From the NCBI RefSeq assembly GCF_023101665.1, contig NZ_CP082161.1, positions 3,286,001 through 3,350,000 of the forward strand: a DNA stretch of 64,000 nt, given 5' to 3'. The stretch is from Bradyrhizobium sp. 195. Lineage in GTDB: Bacteria > Pseudomonadota > Alphaproteobacteria > Rhizobiales > Xanthobacteraceae. Of this stretch, positions 24,472-34,539 are shown in pieces; within the stretch, counting starts at the first letter, position 1, and each line of letters begins with the position of its first letter. The position numbers were made by a program, and so were the translations under genes. Under the pieces are notes generated by a model. It was not told the DNA's origin. It saw only the letters and a program-made list of their open reading frames with translations, and did not search any database.

Positions 24472-26058
24472 GTGTCCGCAATGTCGGCGGGCGCCGGTGG
24501 GAGTGACGTCGCCATGGAGAACAGCCCCGATCCTGCTCCGGCTCTGCTGGAGGTGCGCGGGATCAGCAAGAGCTTCGGCGCCGTGCGCGCGTTGCAGGAG
24601 GTCGCCTTCACGCTGCGCGCCGGCGAGATCCATGCGCTGCTCGGCGAGAACGGTGCCGGCAAGTCGACGCTGATCAAGGTCGTCACCGGCGTGTTCCCGC
24701 GCGATGCCGGCATCGTCAGTATCGGTGGCGACGAGATCGCGCCGCGCTCGGCCAAGGCGGCGGTGGCAGCGGGCATCGCCACCGTCTACCAGGAGGTCAA
24801 TTTGCTGCCGAACCTTTCGGTGGCGCAAAACCTGTTCCTCGACCGCCAGCCGATGCGCTTCGGCATCGTGCGCGAAGGTGAAATGCGCCGCCGCGCCAAA
24901 GCGCTGCTGGCGGATTTCGGCCTGAATATCGACGTCGCCGCACCGCTCGGCAGCTATTCCGTCGCCATCCAGCACATCACCGCGATCGCCCGCGCGGTCG
25001 ATCTTTCCGCCCGCGTGCTGATCCTGGACGAGCCGACCGCGAGCCTCGACCGCCACGAGGTCGAGATCCTGTTCGGCATCATGCGCCAGCTCGCAAAGCG
25101 CGGTATCGGCGTCGTCTTCGTCAGCCACTTCCTCGACCAGGTCTACGAGATATCCGACCGCATTACGGTGCTGCGCAACGGCCGCCTGGTCGGCGAGCGC
25201 GAGGCCGCCTCGCTGCCGCGGCTCGAGCTGATCCGGATGATGCTCGGCCGCGAGCTGGCCGAGACCACCAGTGCACGAGCCTCGGCAGGCGAGCACCGGG
25301 AACGCGAGGTCTGCGCCAGCTTCGAGAACTACGGCAAGGCCGGCTATGTCGCGCCGTTCAATCTGGAGCTGCGTCATGGCGAGGTCGTCGGTCTCGCCGG
25401 CCTGCTCGGCTCGGGCCGCACCGAGACGGCGCGGCTGGTGTTTGGCGCCGAGCGCGCCGATGGCGGGCAGGCGAGGGTAGAGGGCGCGCCCGTGCGGCTG
25501 CAGTCGCCGCGCGACGGCGTGCGCCACGGCTTTGGCTATTGTCCGGAAGAGCGCAAGACCGACGGCATCGTCGCCGAGCTCACCGTGCGTGAGAACATCG
25601 TGCTCGCGCTCCAGGCCAAGCGTGGCCTGCATCGCCCGCTGTCGGGCCGAGAGCAGGACGAGATCGCGCGCCGCTACGTCAAGATGCTCGACATCCGTCC
25701 TGCCGATCCCGAACGCCCCGTCGGCCTGTTGTCCGGGGGCAATCAGCAGAAAGTGCTGCTGGCGCGCTGGCTCGCGACGTCGCCGCGGCTGCTGGTGCTG
25801 GACGAGCCGACCCGCGGCATCGACGTCGGCGCGCATGCCGAGATCATCCGCCTGATCCGCGAGCTCTGCGACGACGGTCTGGCGCTGCTCGTGATCTCCT
25901 CCGAGCTGGACGAGATCGTGACCTATTCGGACCGCGTGGTGGTGCTGCGCGACCGCGCCCATGTCGAGGAGCTCGCGGGCGAGGCGATCGACGTCGGCAA
26001 CATTCTCGCAGCCATCGCCGCCGATGCCGCCACCGTCGCGCTTGAGGCCCACACATGA
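24472..26058 (+). CDS. YtfR-type sugar ABC ATPase (two nucleotide-binding domains)
   Basis: 528 residues. GTG start at 24472 has AAGGA 9 nt upstream; ATG 24481 is the alternative. Tandem RbsA-like ATPase domains: the first with GENGAGKST, LDEPTASLD and the Q-loop TVYQEVNLLPNLSVAQN; the second degenerate at Walker A (GLLGSGRTE) but with LSGGNQQKV and LDEPTRGID. TVYQEVNLLPN is characteristic of the YtfR branch. Overlaps the next permease by 4 bp. Confidence 0.93.
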   Translation: MSAMSAGAGGSDVAMENSPDPAPALLEVRGISKSFGAVRALQEVAFTLRAGEIHALLGENGAGKSTLIKVVTGVFPRDAGIVSIGGDEIAPRSAKAAVAAGIATVYQEVNLLPNLSVAQNLFLDRQPMRFGIVREGEMRRRAKALLADFGLNIDVAAPLGSYSVAIQHITAIARAVDLSARVLILDEPTASLDRHEVEILFGIMRQLAKRGIGVVFVSHFLDQVYEISDRITVLRNGRLVGEREAASLPRLELIRMMLGRELAETTSARASAGEHREREVCASFENYGKAGYVAPFNLELRHGEVVGLAGLLGSGRTETARLVFGAERADGGQARVEGAPVRLQSPRDGVRHGFGYCPEERKTDGIVAELTVRENIVLALQAKRGLHRPLSGREQDEIARRYVKMLDIRPADPERPVGLLSGGNQQKVLLARWLATSPRLLVLDEPTRGIDVGAHAEIIRLIRELCDDGLALLVISSELDEIVTYSDRVVVLRDRAHVEELAGEAIDVGNILAAIAADAATVALEAHT

Positions 26059-27047
26059 CAGCGCTGCTGCCGCGCCGCGGCCTTGCCCAGATCCTGGCGC
26101 TGATCGTCATCCTGGCGGTCGATCGCGTGGTGTCGCCGCAATTTTTCGATTTGCGGCTCCAGGACGGCCGGCTGTTCGGCAGCCTGATCGACGTGCTCAA
26201 TCGCGGCACGCCGGTGGCACTGCTCTCGCTGGGCATGGTGCTGGTGATCGCAACGCGCGGCATCGATTTGTCGGTCGGCGCGGTCATGGCGATCTCAGGC
26301 GCGATCGCAGCGAGCCTTGCCGATAGCCACGGCCTGCCGGTGGTGCTGGCCGCCGCGCTTGGAGCGGGCCTTGTCTGCGGATTGTGGAACGGATTTCTCG
26401 TTGCGGTGCTCGGAATGCAGCCGATCGTGGCGACGCTGATCCTCATGGTGGCAGGGCGCGGCATTGCCCAGCTCATCACCGAAGGGCGCATCGTCACCTT
26501 CTCCTCGCCGGATCTGGTCTGGCTCGGCAATGGCGCGGTGCTTGGCCTTCCGGTGCCGGTCGCGATTGCCCTTTGCATGCTGATCCTGACCGGCGTCGTG
26601 GTCCGCGGTTCCGCGCTCGGGCTGCTGATCGAGGCGACCGGCGGCAATGCGCGGGCGAGCGAGCTTGCCGGCGTAGGCACGCGCGCGATGATCCTGGCGG
26701 TCTATGTCTGGTGCGGCGTCTGCGCCGCGCTCGCCGGCGTGATCGCGGCGGCCGACATCATGGGCGCGGATGCAAACAATGCGGGCCTCTGGCTCGAGCT
26801 CGACGCGATCCTGGCCGTGGTGATCGGCGGCACCTCGCTGTTCGGCGGCCGCTTCAGCCTCGTGCTCGCCGTGCTTGGGGCACTTATCATCCAAACCATG
26901 AACACTGGAATTTTGCTGTCCGGCTATCCGCCGGAATTCAACTTGCTGGTCAAGGCGGTGGTGGTGCTCGCGGTGCTGCTGTTGCAATCGCCGAAGCTGA
27001 CCGGTTTTGCTGGCATCGTTGCGCGGCTGCGGAGGACCAAAGCATGA
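26055..27047 (+). CDS. YtfT-type sugar ABC permease
   Basis: 330 residues, about eight helices, with the RbsC-family motif LVIATRGIDLSVGAVMAISG (about 71-90) and the late VVIGGTSLFGGRFSLVLAVLG (about 255-275). First of two different permeases, as in the E. coli ytfT/yjfF pair. Overlaps ATPase and second permease genes by 4 bp each. Confidence 0.92.
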   Translation: MTALLPRRGLAQILALIVILAVDRVVSPQFFDLRLQDGRLFGSLIDVLNRGTPVALLSLGMVLVIATRGIDLSVGAVMAISGAIAASLADSHGLPVVLAAALGAGLVCGLWNGFLVAVLGMQPIVATLILMVAGRGIAQLITEGRIVTFSSPDLVWLGNGAVLGLPVPVAIALCMLILTGVVVRGSALGLLIEATGGNARASELAGVGTRAMILAVYVWCGVCAALAGVIAAADIMGADANNAGLWLELDAILAVVIGGTSLFGGRFSLVLAVLGALIIQTMNTGILLSGYPPEFNLLVKAVVVLAVLLLQSPKLTGFAGIVARLRRTKA

Positions 27048-28024
27048 AAGGCCTTCCGCCCGTCCTGATCACGGCCATCGTGCTCGTCGCAGGCTTTGCG
27101 CTCTGCGCGGTGCAATTCCCCAACATCGCCTCGACCCGCGTGGTCGGCAATCTCCTCACCGACAACGCCTTCCTCGGCATCGTCGCGACCGGCATGACCT
27201 TCGTCATCATTTCCGGCGGCATCGATCTCTCGGTCGGCTCGGTGATCGGATTCACCACCGTCTTCGTCGCGCTCGCGATCGAGCGCTGGGGCATGCCGCC
27301 GCTGGTCGCCTTCGTTGCCATTCTCGCGCTCTCGGCGGCCTTTGGCGCGGCGATGGGCACGGTGATCCATGTCTTCGATCTACCACCGTTCATCGTGACG
27401 CTCGCCGGCATGTTCCTGGCGCGGGGCGCGAGCTTCCTGTTGTCCACGGAATCGGTGCCGATCACGGCACCCGTCTATTCGGCGGTTTCCGACTTCGCGC
27501 TGCGGATGCCCGGCGGCGGCAGATTGACGGCTATCGCGCTCATCATGCTCGTGATCGTCATCGGCGGAGCCTTGCTGCTGCAGCTCACCCGGTTCGGCGC
27601 CAATGTCTATGCGCTTGGCGGCAGCCGGGCCGCCGCGAGCCTGATGGGCGTTGCAGTCGGCAAGATGACGATCAAGATCTACATGCTGTCCAGCCTGCTG
27701 GCAGGGATCGCCGGCATCGTGTTCTCCTTCTACACCAGCGCCGGCTACTCGCTCTCCGCCGTCGGCGTCGAGCTCGACACCATCGCGGCCGTCGTGATCG
27801 GCGGCACGCTGCTCACGGGCGGGCAGGGCTCGGTGATCGGCACCTTCCTCGGCGTGCTGATTCAGGGCCTGATCCAGACCTACATCAATTTCGACGGTAC
27901 GCTGTCGAGCTGGTGGACCAAGATCGCGACCGGCGTTTTGCTGTTCGCCTTCATCGCCTTGCAGCAGGGGTTGGTCGCGCTCGCGCGCCGGCCCGTAACG
28001 AAGAGCTTGGGAGCTGCGACATGA
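27044..28024 (+). CDS. YjfF-type sugar ABC permease
   Basis: 326 residues from ATG 27044. Family motif FVIISGGIDLSVGSVIGFTT (about 49-68) and VVIGGTLLTGGQGSVIGTFL (about 249-268). The NLLTDNAFLGIVATGMTF segment is typical of YjfF. Together with the YtfT-type subunit it makes a heterodimeric channel. Its stop overlaps the FadR-type regulator start. Confidence 0.92.
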   Translation: MKGLPPVLITAIVLVAGFALCAVQFPNIASTRVVGNLLTDNAFLGIVATGMTFVIISGGIDLSVGSVIGFTTVFVALAIERWGMPPLVAFVAILALSAAFGAAMGTVIHVFDLPPFIVTLAGMFLARGASFLLSTESVPITAPVYSAVSDFALRMPGGGRLTAIALIMLVIVIGGALLLQLTRFGANVYALGGSRAAASLMGVAVGKMTIKIYMLSSLLAGIAGIVFSFYTSAGYSLSAVGVELDTIAAVVIGGTLLTGGQGSVIGTFLGVLIQGLIQTYINFDGTLSSWWTKIATGVLLFAFIALQQGLVALARRPVTKSLGAAT

Positions 28025-28797
28025 CCTCGCGCATCGTCGTCATCCCGACGCGACGGGCTCACTCCAACCATGCGGAGGTCGCCCGCTCGATCGGCATCGA
28101 CATCATCGCCGGCCGCTACGCGGAGGGAACGCGTCTGCCGGGCGATGCCGAGATGATCGCGATGTTCGGCGTGTCGCGGCCGGTGCTACGGGAGAGCGTG
28201 AAGACCCTGGTCGCCAAAGGCCTGCTCACCACCAAGGCGCGCGTCGGCACCGTCGTGCGAGAACGCGCGGCCTGGAACATGTTCGACGCCGACGTGCTGG
28301 CCTGGCATTTGGACGCCGGCATCGACAAGCGCTTCCTCAACGACCTTGCGGAAATACGTCTGGCTGTCGAGCCGCGCGCCGCAATGCTTGCGGCGGCGCA
28401 GAGGTCGGAGGAAGATCTCGTCGAGCTTCGCCGCTGTATGGACCGTATGCGTCTTGAAGCCTCCGATTCCGTCGGCTTTGCCGATGCCGATCTCGCGCTT
28501 CACGTCGCCGTGGCGCGCGCCTCCGGCAATTTGTTCATGCGTTCGATCGGCCATGTCATCGAAGCGGCTCTGCGCGCCTCGTTCCTGCTCAGCGCACCGG
28601 TCGAGCTGGAGGACCGCGACACCGTGCTGCTCTGGCATCAGAAGATCGTCGATGCCATCGCAGCGGGCGATGCCGAGGCAGCCTCGGAGGCGATGGTCTT
28701 CGTCATTCACAACGGCATGCATCGCCACGAGGGCGCCGTGATCGAGACCGCGCCGGCCGAGACGTTGCCATCCGTGGAATCTGGAGAGAATTCGTGA
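28021..28797 (+). CDS. FadR-subfamily GntR regulator of sugar cluster
   Basis: 258 residues from ATG 28021. Winged helix at about 18-80 (GDAEMIAMFGVSRPVLRESV; VGTVVRERAAWN), then an all-helical FCD domain with metal-type residues (DADLALHVAVARASGN; WHQKIVDAIAAGD). FCD regulators often bind sugar acids. Embedded between importer and dehydrogenase genes with 4-bp overlaps on both sides, so probably an autoregulated, aldonate- or ketodeoxy-acid-responsive repressor. Candidate sites are at 21701 and 23294. Confidence 0.9.
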   Translation: MTSRIVVIPTRRAHSNHAEVARSIGIDIIAGRYAEGTRLPGDAEMIAMFGVSRPVLRESVKTLVAKGLLTTKARVGTVVRERAAWNMFDADVLAWHLDAGIDKRFLNDLAEIRLAVEPRAAMLAAAQRSEEDLVELRRCMDRMRLEASDSVGFADADLALHVAVARASGNLFMRSIGHVIEAALRASFLLSAPVELEDRDTVLLWHQKIVDAIAAGDAEAASEAMVFVIHNGMHRHEGAVIETAPAETLPSVESGENS

Positions 28798-29720
28798 CGG
28801 AACTTCGCATCGCCATCGTCGGCTTCGGCAAGATCGCGCGCGACCAGCATGTCGGCGCGATCGCCGCGGTGCCGGGCGCGACGCTGACCGCGGTTGCCAG
28901 CCGCAACGCCTCGCTGCCGGGACTGCCGCACTTCGCCACCATCGAGGAGTTGCTGGAGAAGGGGCCGGACGTCGATGCGGTCTCGCTCTGCACGCCGCCG
29001 CAGGTGCGCCGCGCCCAGGCCGCGGCGGCGCTCAAAGCCGGCAAGCATGTGATGCTGGAGAAGCCGCCGGGGATCGGCGTTGCCGAGCTCGATCCGCTGA
29101 TCGCGATGGCGGCGGAGGCAAAGCGAACGCTGTTTGCGACCTGGCATTCGCGACATGCGCCGGCGGTCGAGCCCGCGCGACAATGGCTCGCTGGGCGATG
29201 CATCACGTCGGTGCATATCGACTGGAAGGAAGACGTTCGCGTCTGGCATCCGGGGCAGGGCTGGATCTGGGAGCCGGGCGGCCTTGGCGTGTTCGACCCC
29301 GGCATCAACGCGTTGTCGATCCTGACCAAAATCCTGCGCAAGCCGGTATTCGTCATCGCGGCCGAACTGGCCTTTCCCGCCAATTGCCAGGCGCCGATCG
29401 CTGCCAACCTGACACTGACCGATATCGACGGCCTGCCTGTGACCGCCGAGTTCGACTTTCGCCAGACCGGGCCGCAAAGCTGGGATATCCTCGTCGAAAC
29501 CGATCAGGGCCGGATGACCTTGTCGAGCGGCGGTGCGCGCATGGCTGTCGATGGCAAGGTGCTTGCCGAGGCGCCCGATGAGGAATATCGCGGACTCTAC
29601 CGGCGCTTCGTCGAGCTCGCGGCGACCGGCGCAAGCGACGTCGATCTGACGCCGCTTCGCCTCGTCGCCGACGCCTTCCTGCTCGGCCGGCGCACCGTCG
29701 TCGAACCGTTTGTGGATTAG
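28794..29720 (+). CDS. L-arabinose/D-galactose 1-dehydrogenase (Gfo/Idh family)
   Basis: 308 residues from GTG 28794 (GTGA overlap with the regulator). NAD(P) fold is VGFGKIARDQH at about 10-20, the catalytic EKPP motif at about 88-91 (HVMLEKPPG), and WKEDVRVWHPGQGWIWEPGG is almost the same string as in the Azospirillum L-arabinose 1-dehydrogenase. Reaction: L-arabinose (or D-galactose) + NAD(P)+ to the 1,4-lactone. First oxidative step of the non-phosphorylative pathway in this cluster. Which sugar is preferred cannot be decided by sequence alone. Confidence 0.87.
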   Translation: MTELRIAIVGFGKIARDQHVGAIAAVPGATLTAVASRNASLPGLPHFATIEELLEKGPDVDAVSLCTPPQVRRAQAAAALKAGKHVMLEKPPGIGVAELDPLIAMAAEAKRTLFATWHSRHAPAVEPARQWLAGRCITSVHIDWKEDVRVWHPGQGWIWEPGGLGVFDPGINALSILTKILRKPVFVIAAELAFPANCQAPIAANLTLTDIDGLPVTAEFDFRQTGPQSWDILVETDQGRMTLSSGGARMAVDGKVLAEAPDEEYRGLYRRFVELAATGASDVDLTPLRLVADAFLLGRRTVVEPFVD

Positions 29721-29722
29721 AC

Positions 29723-30799
29723 ATGGCTGGCTCAAAAATCGAAAAAGATGTCTTCGGAACACTGCCGGACGGCCGCAACGTCGAGCGCATCGTGCTGCGC
29801 GGTGAGCGTGGGTTCGAAGCGCGCATCATCACCCATGGCGCGGTGATCCAGGCGCTGATCGCGCCGGACGCCAAAGGCGGATATGACGACGTCGTGCTCG
29901 GCCATGACGCCTTCGCCGGCTACCTCGCCGAGCGCAAGTTCCTGGGCGCCACCGTCGGCCGCTACGCCAACCGCATCGCCAAAGGACAGTTTTCGCTCGA
30001 CGGCGAAACGATACAGCTTCCCGTCAACAACGGTCCGAACGCGCTGCATGGTGGCCTCGACGGTTTTGACCGCAAGCTCTGGGAGATTGCTGCGATCGAG
30101 GACGGCGCCCAGCCCGCGGTGACGCTCACTTATACGAGCCCGCATGGCGAGGAGAACTATCCCGGCAAGCTCGACGTCCGCCTGACCTATCGCATCACTG
30201 GCCCGTCCGAGCTGTCACTTGAGATGGAGGCGCGGACCGACCGGCCGACCATCGTCAACCTGACCAACCACAGCTTCTTCAATCTGGAGGGCGCAACATC
30301 CGGCACGCCGATCCTTGACCACAAGCTCACGGTCGCGGCCGAGCATTTCCTTGCCATCGATCCCACCGCGATTCCGCTGCCCGGTCCGCCGCGTAGCGTT
30401 GCCAGCACGCCGTTCGACTTCCGCGACGCCCAGGCGGTCGGCGCGCGTATCCGCGAGAGCCACGAGCAATTGCAGAGCGGCAGGGGCTACGACCACACCT
30501 ACTGCCTCGCCCGTGACGGCAAGCTGGCGCTGGCCGCGCGGCTGGAGGCACCGCGCTCGGGGCGGATCATGGAGCTGTTCACCGACCAGCCCGGCCTTCA
30601 GGTCTATTCCGGCAATTATCTCGACGGCACGATTTCGGGGAAGGGCGGCAAGCTCATCCGGCAGTCGGACGCCATGTGCCTGGAGCCGCACATCTGGCCC
30701 GATGCGCCGAACCGGCCGGATTTTCCGAGCCCGCGCCTTGGGCCCGGCGAAGTCTACCGCCATCACACGGTCTATCGCTTCGGAGTGAGGACGCCATGA
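29723..30799 (+). CDS. galM: Aldose 1-epimerase (mutarotase)
   Basis: 358 residues. GalM family features: NRIAKGQFSLDGET, NNGPNALHGG with the first catalytic His, LTNHSFFNLEG with the proton-shuttling His, and a C-terminal catalytic Glu in the LEPHIWPD region. It interconverts alpha and beta anomers, feeding the correct anomer to the 1-dehydrogenase. Starts 2 bp after the dehydrogenase stop. No signal peptide, so cytosolic. Confidence 0.93.
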   Translation: MAGSKIEKDVFGTLPDGRNVERIVLRGERGFEARIITHGAVIQALIAPDAKGGYDDVVLGHDAFAGYLAERKFLGATVGRYANRIAKGQFSLDGETIQLPVNNGPNALHGGLDGFDRKLWEIAAIEDGAQPAVTLTYTSPHGEENYPGKLDVRLTYRITGPSELSLEMEARTDRPTIVNLTNHSFFNLEGATSGTPILDHKLTVAAEHFLAIDPTAIPLPGPPRSVASTPFDFRDAQAVGARIRESHEQLQSGRGYDHTYCLARDGKLALAARLEAPRSGRIMELFTDQPGLQVYSGNYLDGTISGKGGKLIRQSDAMCLEPHIWPDAPNRPDFPSPRLGPGEVYRHHTVYRFGVRTP

Positions 30800-31677
30800 T
30801 GGAACAGGTGCCGACCTCGATTCTTTCGGACGATCCCTGCCATCTCGGCGAGGGTCCGACCTACGACGTAACCACCGATACCGCCTGGTGGTTCGACATC
30901 CGCGAGGGACGGCTGTTCGAGGCGCAACTCGGCCGTGGCAGCATCCGCGTCCATGCGCTCGGCCGGATGGCGAGTGCGCTCGGGCGCATCGATGCCGAGC
31001 GGCAGTTGATCGTCGCCGAGGACGGGCTTTACGTCCGCAAGCTCGTTGACGGCGTGATGACGCTGTTGCTTCCGCTCGAAGCCGACAATCCAGCCACGCG
31101 CTCCAATGATTGCCGCGTGCACCAGTCCGGCACGTTCTGGATCGGGACCATGGGCAAGAAGGCCGAGCCGAAGGCCGGGGCGATCTACGCGCTCCATCGC
31201 GGCAAGATCTCGACGCTGTTTCCCGGCATCAGCATCCCCAACTCGATCTGCTTCTCGCCGGATGGCGCCACCGGCTATTTCACCGACACCCCGCGTGCGG
31301 TGCTCTACGCTGTCCCGCTCAATCCTGCGACCGGCCTGCCGCGCGGCGAGCCGGAGGTGCTCCTGCGCCACACCGGCATCGGGGGCCTCGACGGTTCGGT
31401 GTGCGATGCTGACGGGCAGATCTGGAATGCGTGCTGGGGCGCGAGCCGCATCGACGTCTATTCTCCGCAAGGGGAGCGGCTGCGCTCACTGAGCGTGCCG
31501 GCAAAGCAGGCGAGTTGTCCCGCTTTCGTCGGCCCCGATCTGTCGCGCCTCCTCGTCACGTCAGCCTGGCAGGATATGGACGCGGCCGCGCGCGCCGCCG
31601 ATCCGCAAGCCGGTTGCACTTTTCTACTGGAGGCATCCGCGCGCGGTCGCGCGGAGCCCGACGTCAAGCTCGCATAG
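30796..31677 (+). CDS. SMP-30/gluconolactonase-family lactonase
   Basis: 293 residues from ATG 30796 (ATGA overlap with the epimerase). Six-bladed propeller family: metal ligand Glu in CHLGEGPTYD, Asn-Asp in RSNDCRVHQSGTFWIGTMG, and FSPDGATGYFTDT. Hydrolyses the sugar lactone from the 1-dehydrogenase to the aldonate. Likely L-arabino- or galactonolactonase by context. The next step (aldonate dehydratase of the IlvD/Edd family) is not in the window. Confidence 0.9.
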   Translation: MMEQVPTSILSDDPCHLGEGPTYDVTTDTAWWFDIREGRLFEAQLGRGSIRVHALGRMASALGRIDAERQLIVAEDGLYVRKLVDGVMTLLLPLEADNPATRSNDCRVHQSGTFWIGTMGKKAEPKAGAIYALHRGKISTLFPGISIPNSICFSPDGATGYFTDTPRAVLYAVPLNPATGLPRGEPEVLLRHTGIGGLDGSVCDADGQIWNACWGASRIDVYSPQGERLRSLSVPAKQASCPAFVGPDLSRLLVTSAWQDMDAAARAADPQAGCTFLLEASARGRAEPDVKLA

Positions 31678-31750
31678 GAGACCCGAAAGCAGCCCACGAC
31701 GACGTTCTCGATGAAACAAAGAAACAGTCTGACACCCAAGGGAGTAAAAC

Positions 31751-32824
31751 ATGCTGAAACTGAAGACGACATTCCTCGCGCTGGCGCTGGCCGGCGCTGC
31801 GTCCATGGCGATAGGCGTTACCGCGTCCGCCCAGGACAAGGCGACCGTGGGCATTGCGATGCCAACCAAATCGTCGGCGCGCTGGATCGACGACGGCAAC
31901 AACATGGTCAAGGTGCTGAAGGAGCGCGGCTACAACACTGACCTGCAATATGCCGAAGACGACATCCCGAACCAGCTCTCGCAGGTCGAGAACATGGTGA
32001 CCAAGGGCGCGAAAGCCCTGGTGATCGCGGCGATCGACGGCACCACGCTGTCCGATGTGCTCAAGCAGGCCAAGGCCAAAGGCATTACCGTGATCGCCTA
32101 CGACCGCCTGATCCGCGGCACGCCGAACGTCGACTATTACGCGACCTTCGACAATTTCCAGGTCGGCGTGCTCCAGGCTGAGTCGATCGTACAGGGCCTC
32201 GGTCTCAAGGACGGCAAGGGCCCGTTCAACATCGAGCTGTTCGGCGGCTCGCCTGACGACAACAACGCCTACTTCTTCTACAACGGCGCGATGAGCGTGC
32301 TGAAGCCCTACATCGACAGCGGCAAGCTTGTCGTCGCCTCGGGCCAGATGGGCATGGACAAGGTCGCGACGCTGCGCTGGGACGGTGCCACCGCCCAGGC
32401 CCGCATGGACAATTTGCTCAGCGCCTACTACGGCAACAAGAAGATCAACGCCGTGCTGTCGCCCTATGACGGCATCTCGATCGGCATCATCTCCTCACTG
32501 AAGGGCGTCGGCTATGGCAGCGCCGATCAGCCGATGCCGATCATTTCGGGTCAGGACGCCGAGGTGCCCTCGATCAAGGCGGTGCTGCGCGGCGATCAAT
32601 ATTCGACCATCTTCAAGGACACCCGCGACCTCGCCAAGGTGACCGCCGACATGGTCGATGCCGCGCTGGCCGGCAAGCAGGTCACGGTCAACGACACCAA
32701 GACCTACGAGAACGGCGTCAAGACCGTGCCGTCCTATTTGCTCAAGCCGGTCGTGGTCTACAAGGACAATTGGGAGAAGGTTCTGGTCGACAGCGGCTAC
32801 TACAAGAAGTCGCAGTTCCAGTAG
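31751..32824 (+). CDS. chvE: ChvE-type multiple-sugar binding protein
   Basis: 357 residues with GGGAG before the ATG. Signal peptide about 1-27 (GVTASAQD). The mature start [20 protein letters not shown], then [16 protein letters not shown] and [20 protein letters not shown], are diagnostic of ChvE, the galactose/arabinose/glucose receptor that in Agrobacterium also signals to VirA. It opens the second sugar importer of the cluster, 73 bp after the lactonase, so may be co-transcribed with the catabolic genes. Confidence 0.95.
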   Translation: MLKLKTTFLALALAGAASMAIGVTASAQDKATVGIAMPTKSSARWIDDGNNMVKVLKERGYNTDLQYAEDDIPNQLSQVENMVTKGAKALVIAAIDGTTLSDVLKQAKAKGITVIAYDRLIRGTPNVDYYATFDNFQVGVLQAESIVQGLGLKDGKGPFNIELFGGSPDDNNAYFFYNGAMSVLKPYIDSGKLVVASGQMGMDKVATLRWDGATAQARMDNLLSAYYGNKKINAVLSPYDGISIGIISSLKGVGYGSADQPMPIISGQDAEVPSIKAVLRGDQYSTIFKDTRDLAKVTADMVDAALAGKQVTVNDTKTYENGVKTVPSYLLKPVVVYKDNWEKVLVDSGYYKKSQFQ

Positions 32825-32839
32825 GATTTTGTCCTGCTC

Positions 32840-32939
32840 GGTCATTCCGGGGCGATGCGTAGCATCGAACTATGGTGCGCAATTGCGCACCAGAGAATCT
32901 CGAGGTTCCGGGTTCGCCCTTCGGGCGCCCCGGAACGAC
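32840..32939. repeat. Palindromic repeat between chvE and gguA
   Basis: Outer arms GTCATTCCGGGGCG with CGCCCCGGAACGAC enclose GATGCGTAGCATC, a GGTGCGCAATTGCGCACC perfect palindrome, and a GGGTTCGCCCTTCGGGCGCCC hairpin region. It is a multi-hairpin dispersed element placed exactly between receptor and ATPase genes, where it may favour receptor mRNA. Confidence 0.83.
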
Positions 32940-32961
32940 GGCGAACTAAGGGTATGATGCC

Positions 32962-34539
32962 ATGACCGCCATGCTGGAGATGCGCAACGTCAGCAAGAGC
33001 TTTGCCGGCGTGCAGGCGCTGCGCGACGTCAACTTCTCGGTTCACGCCGGGCAGATCCACGCGCTCGTCGGCGAGAACGGCGCCGGCAAGTCCACGCTGA
33101 TGAAGGTGCTGAGCGGGGTCTACCCGCATGGAAGCTACGAGGGCACCATCGTCTTCGACGGCGAGGAGCGGCGCTTTCGCGACATCAACGATTCCGAGGC
33201 GCTCGGCATCATCATCATCCACCAGGAACTGGCGCTGATCCCGCTGATGTCGATCGCGGAAAACATCTTTCTGTCGCATCCGCCGTCCAAGCTTGGCGTC
33301 ATCGACCGTGACGAGGTCTACCGGCGCACGCGTGAGCTGCTGGCGCAGGTGGGCCTGAAGGAATCTCCGGATACGCTGATCACCGATCTCGGTGTCGGCA
33401 AGCAGCAGCTGGTCGAGATCGCCAAGGCGCTGTCCAAGCGGGTGCGGATGCTGATCCTGGACGAGCCGACCGCCAGCCTCAACGAGGCCGACAGCGCCGC
33501 GCTGCTCGAACGCCTGATGGCGTTCCGCGAGCAGGGCATCGGTTCGATCCTGATCTCGCACAAGCTCAACGAGGTCGCCAAGGTCGCCGACCACATCACC
33601 GTGCTGCGCGACGGCCGCACCGTCGACAGCATCGATTGCCGCAGCGAGCCGATCCAGGAAGACCGCATCATCCGCAGCATGGTCAACCGCGATATGGCTC
33701 ACCGCTTCCCGGAGCGTAACGCGAAGATCGGTGACCCCGTGCTCACTGTCGCAAACTGGTCGGTGTACCATCCGATTCATCCCGAGCGGCAGGTGATCAA
33801 GAATGTCGATTTCAGCGTCAGGCGTGGCGAGGTCGTCGGTATTGCCGGCCTGATGGGCGCCGGCCGCACCGAATTCGCCATGAGCCTGTTCGGCCGCTCC
33901 TGGGGCACCACGATTAGCGGCTCTCTCCGGCTCGAAGGCGGGGAGATGGTGCTGCCGAGTGTCGCTGCCGCGATCGACGCCGGCCTCGCCTATGTCACCG
34001 AGGATCGCAAGCAGCTCGGCCTGATCCTGGCCGACGACGTCCGCAAGAACATTACGCTCGCCAGCCTCGACCAGGTCGCCCCAAGCCGGGTGATCGACGA
34101 CATCGCCGAGCTGAAGATCGCCAGCGACTATCGCACCCGCATGCGCATCCGCTGCTCCGACGTCTACCAGGAGACCGGCCAGCTCTCCGGCGGCAACCAG
34201 CAGAAGGTGGTGCTGTCGAAATGGCTGATGACCGACCCCAAGGTCCTGATCCTGGACGAGCCGACGCGAGGCATCGACGTCGGTGCCAAATACGAAATCT
34301 ACTGTATCATCAACGAGCTGGCGGAAGCCGGCCGCGGCGTCGTGGTGATCTCCTCGGAGATGCCCGAGCTGCTCGGCATTTGCGACCGCATCTGCGTCAT
34401 GAACGAGGGCGCCTTCGTCGGCGAGTTCAAGGGCCCTGACGCGACGCAGGAGAAGATTATGCGCGCCATCATGCGCAACGAACGAAACATTGGGAACGCC
34501 GCGCCAGCGGCCGCGGAGATGGGAGGATCGCAGCCATGA
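32962..34539 (+). CDS. gguA: GguA-type sugar ABC ATPase
   Basis: 525 residues, two ATPase domains. The first has GENGAGKST (about 39-47), IIIIHQELALIPLMSIAEN and LDEPTASLN; the second has GLMGAGRTE, LSGGNQQKVVLSKWLM and LDEPTRGIDVG. IIHQELALIP and an ELFL-like IFLSHPPS insert are typical of GguA/XylG. Overlaps gguB by 4 bp. Confidence 0.95.
   Translation: MTAMLEMRNVSKSFAGVQALRDVNFSVHAGQIHALVGENGAGKSTLMKVLSGVYPHGSYEGTIVFDGEERRFRDINDSEALGIIIIHQELALIPLMSIAENIFLSHPPSKLGVIDRDEVYRRTRELLAQVGLKESPDTLITDLGVGKQQLVEIAKALSKRVRMLILDEPTASLNEADSAALLERLMAFREQGIGSILISHKLNEVAKVADHITVLRDGRTVDSIDCRSEPIQEDRIIRSMVNRDMAHRFPERNAKIGDPVLTVANWSVYHPIHPERQVIKNVDFSVRRGEVVGIAGLMGAGRTEFAMSLFGRSWGTTISGSLRLEGGEMVLPSVAAAIDAGLAYVTEDRKQLGLILADDVRKNITLASLDQVAPSRVIDDIAELKIASDYRTRMRIRCSDVYQETGQLSGGNQQKVVLSKWLMTDPKVLILDEPTRGIDVGAKYEIYCIINELAEAGRGVVVISSEMPELLGICDRICVMNEGAFVGEFKGPDATQEKIMRAIMRNERNIGNAAPAAAEMGGSQP

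Noticed and set aside
23536..26052. 838-codon open frame on the minus strand across the YtfQ and YtfR genes
   Set aside because: Antisense shadow of GC-rich coding DNA: composition is His/Arg/Asp-rich without domains, while the plus strand encodes clear transporter proteins.
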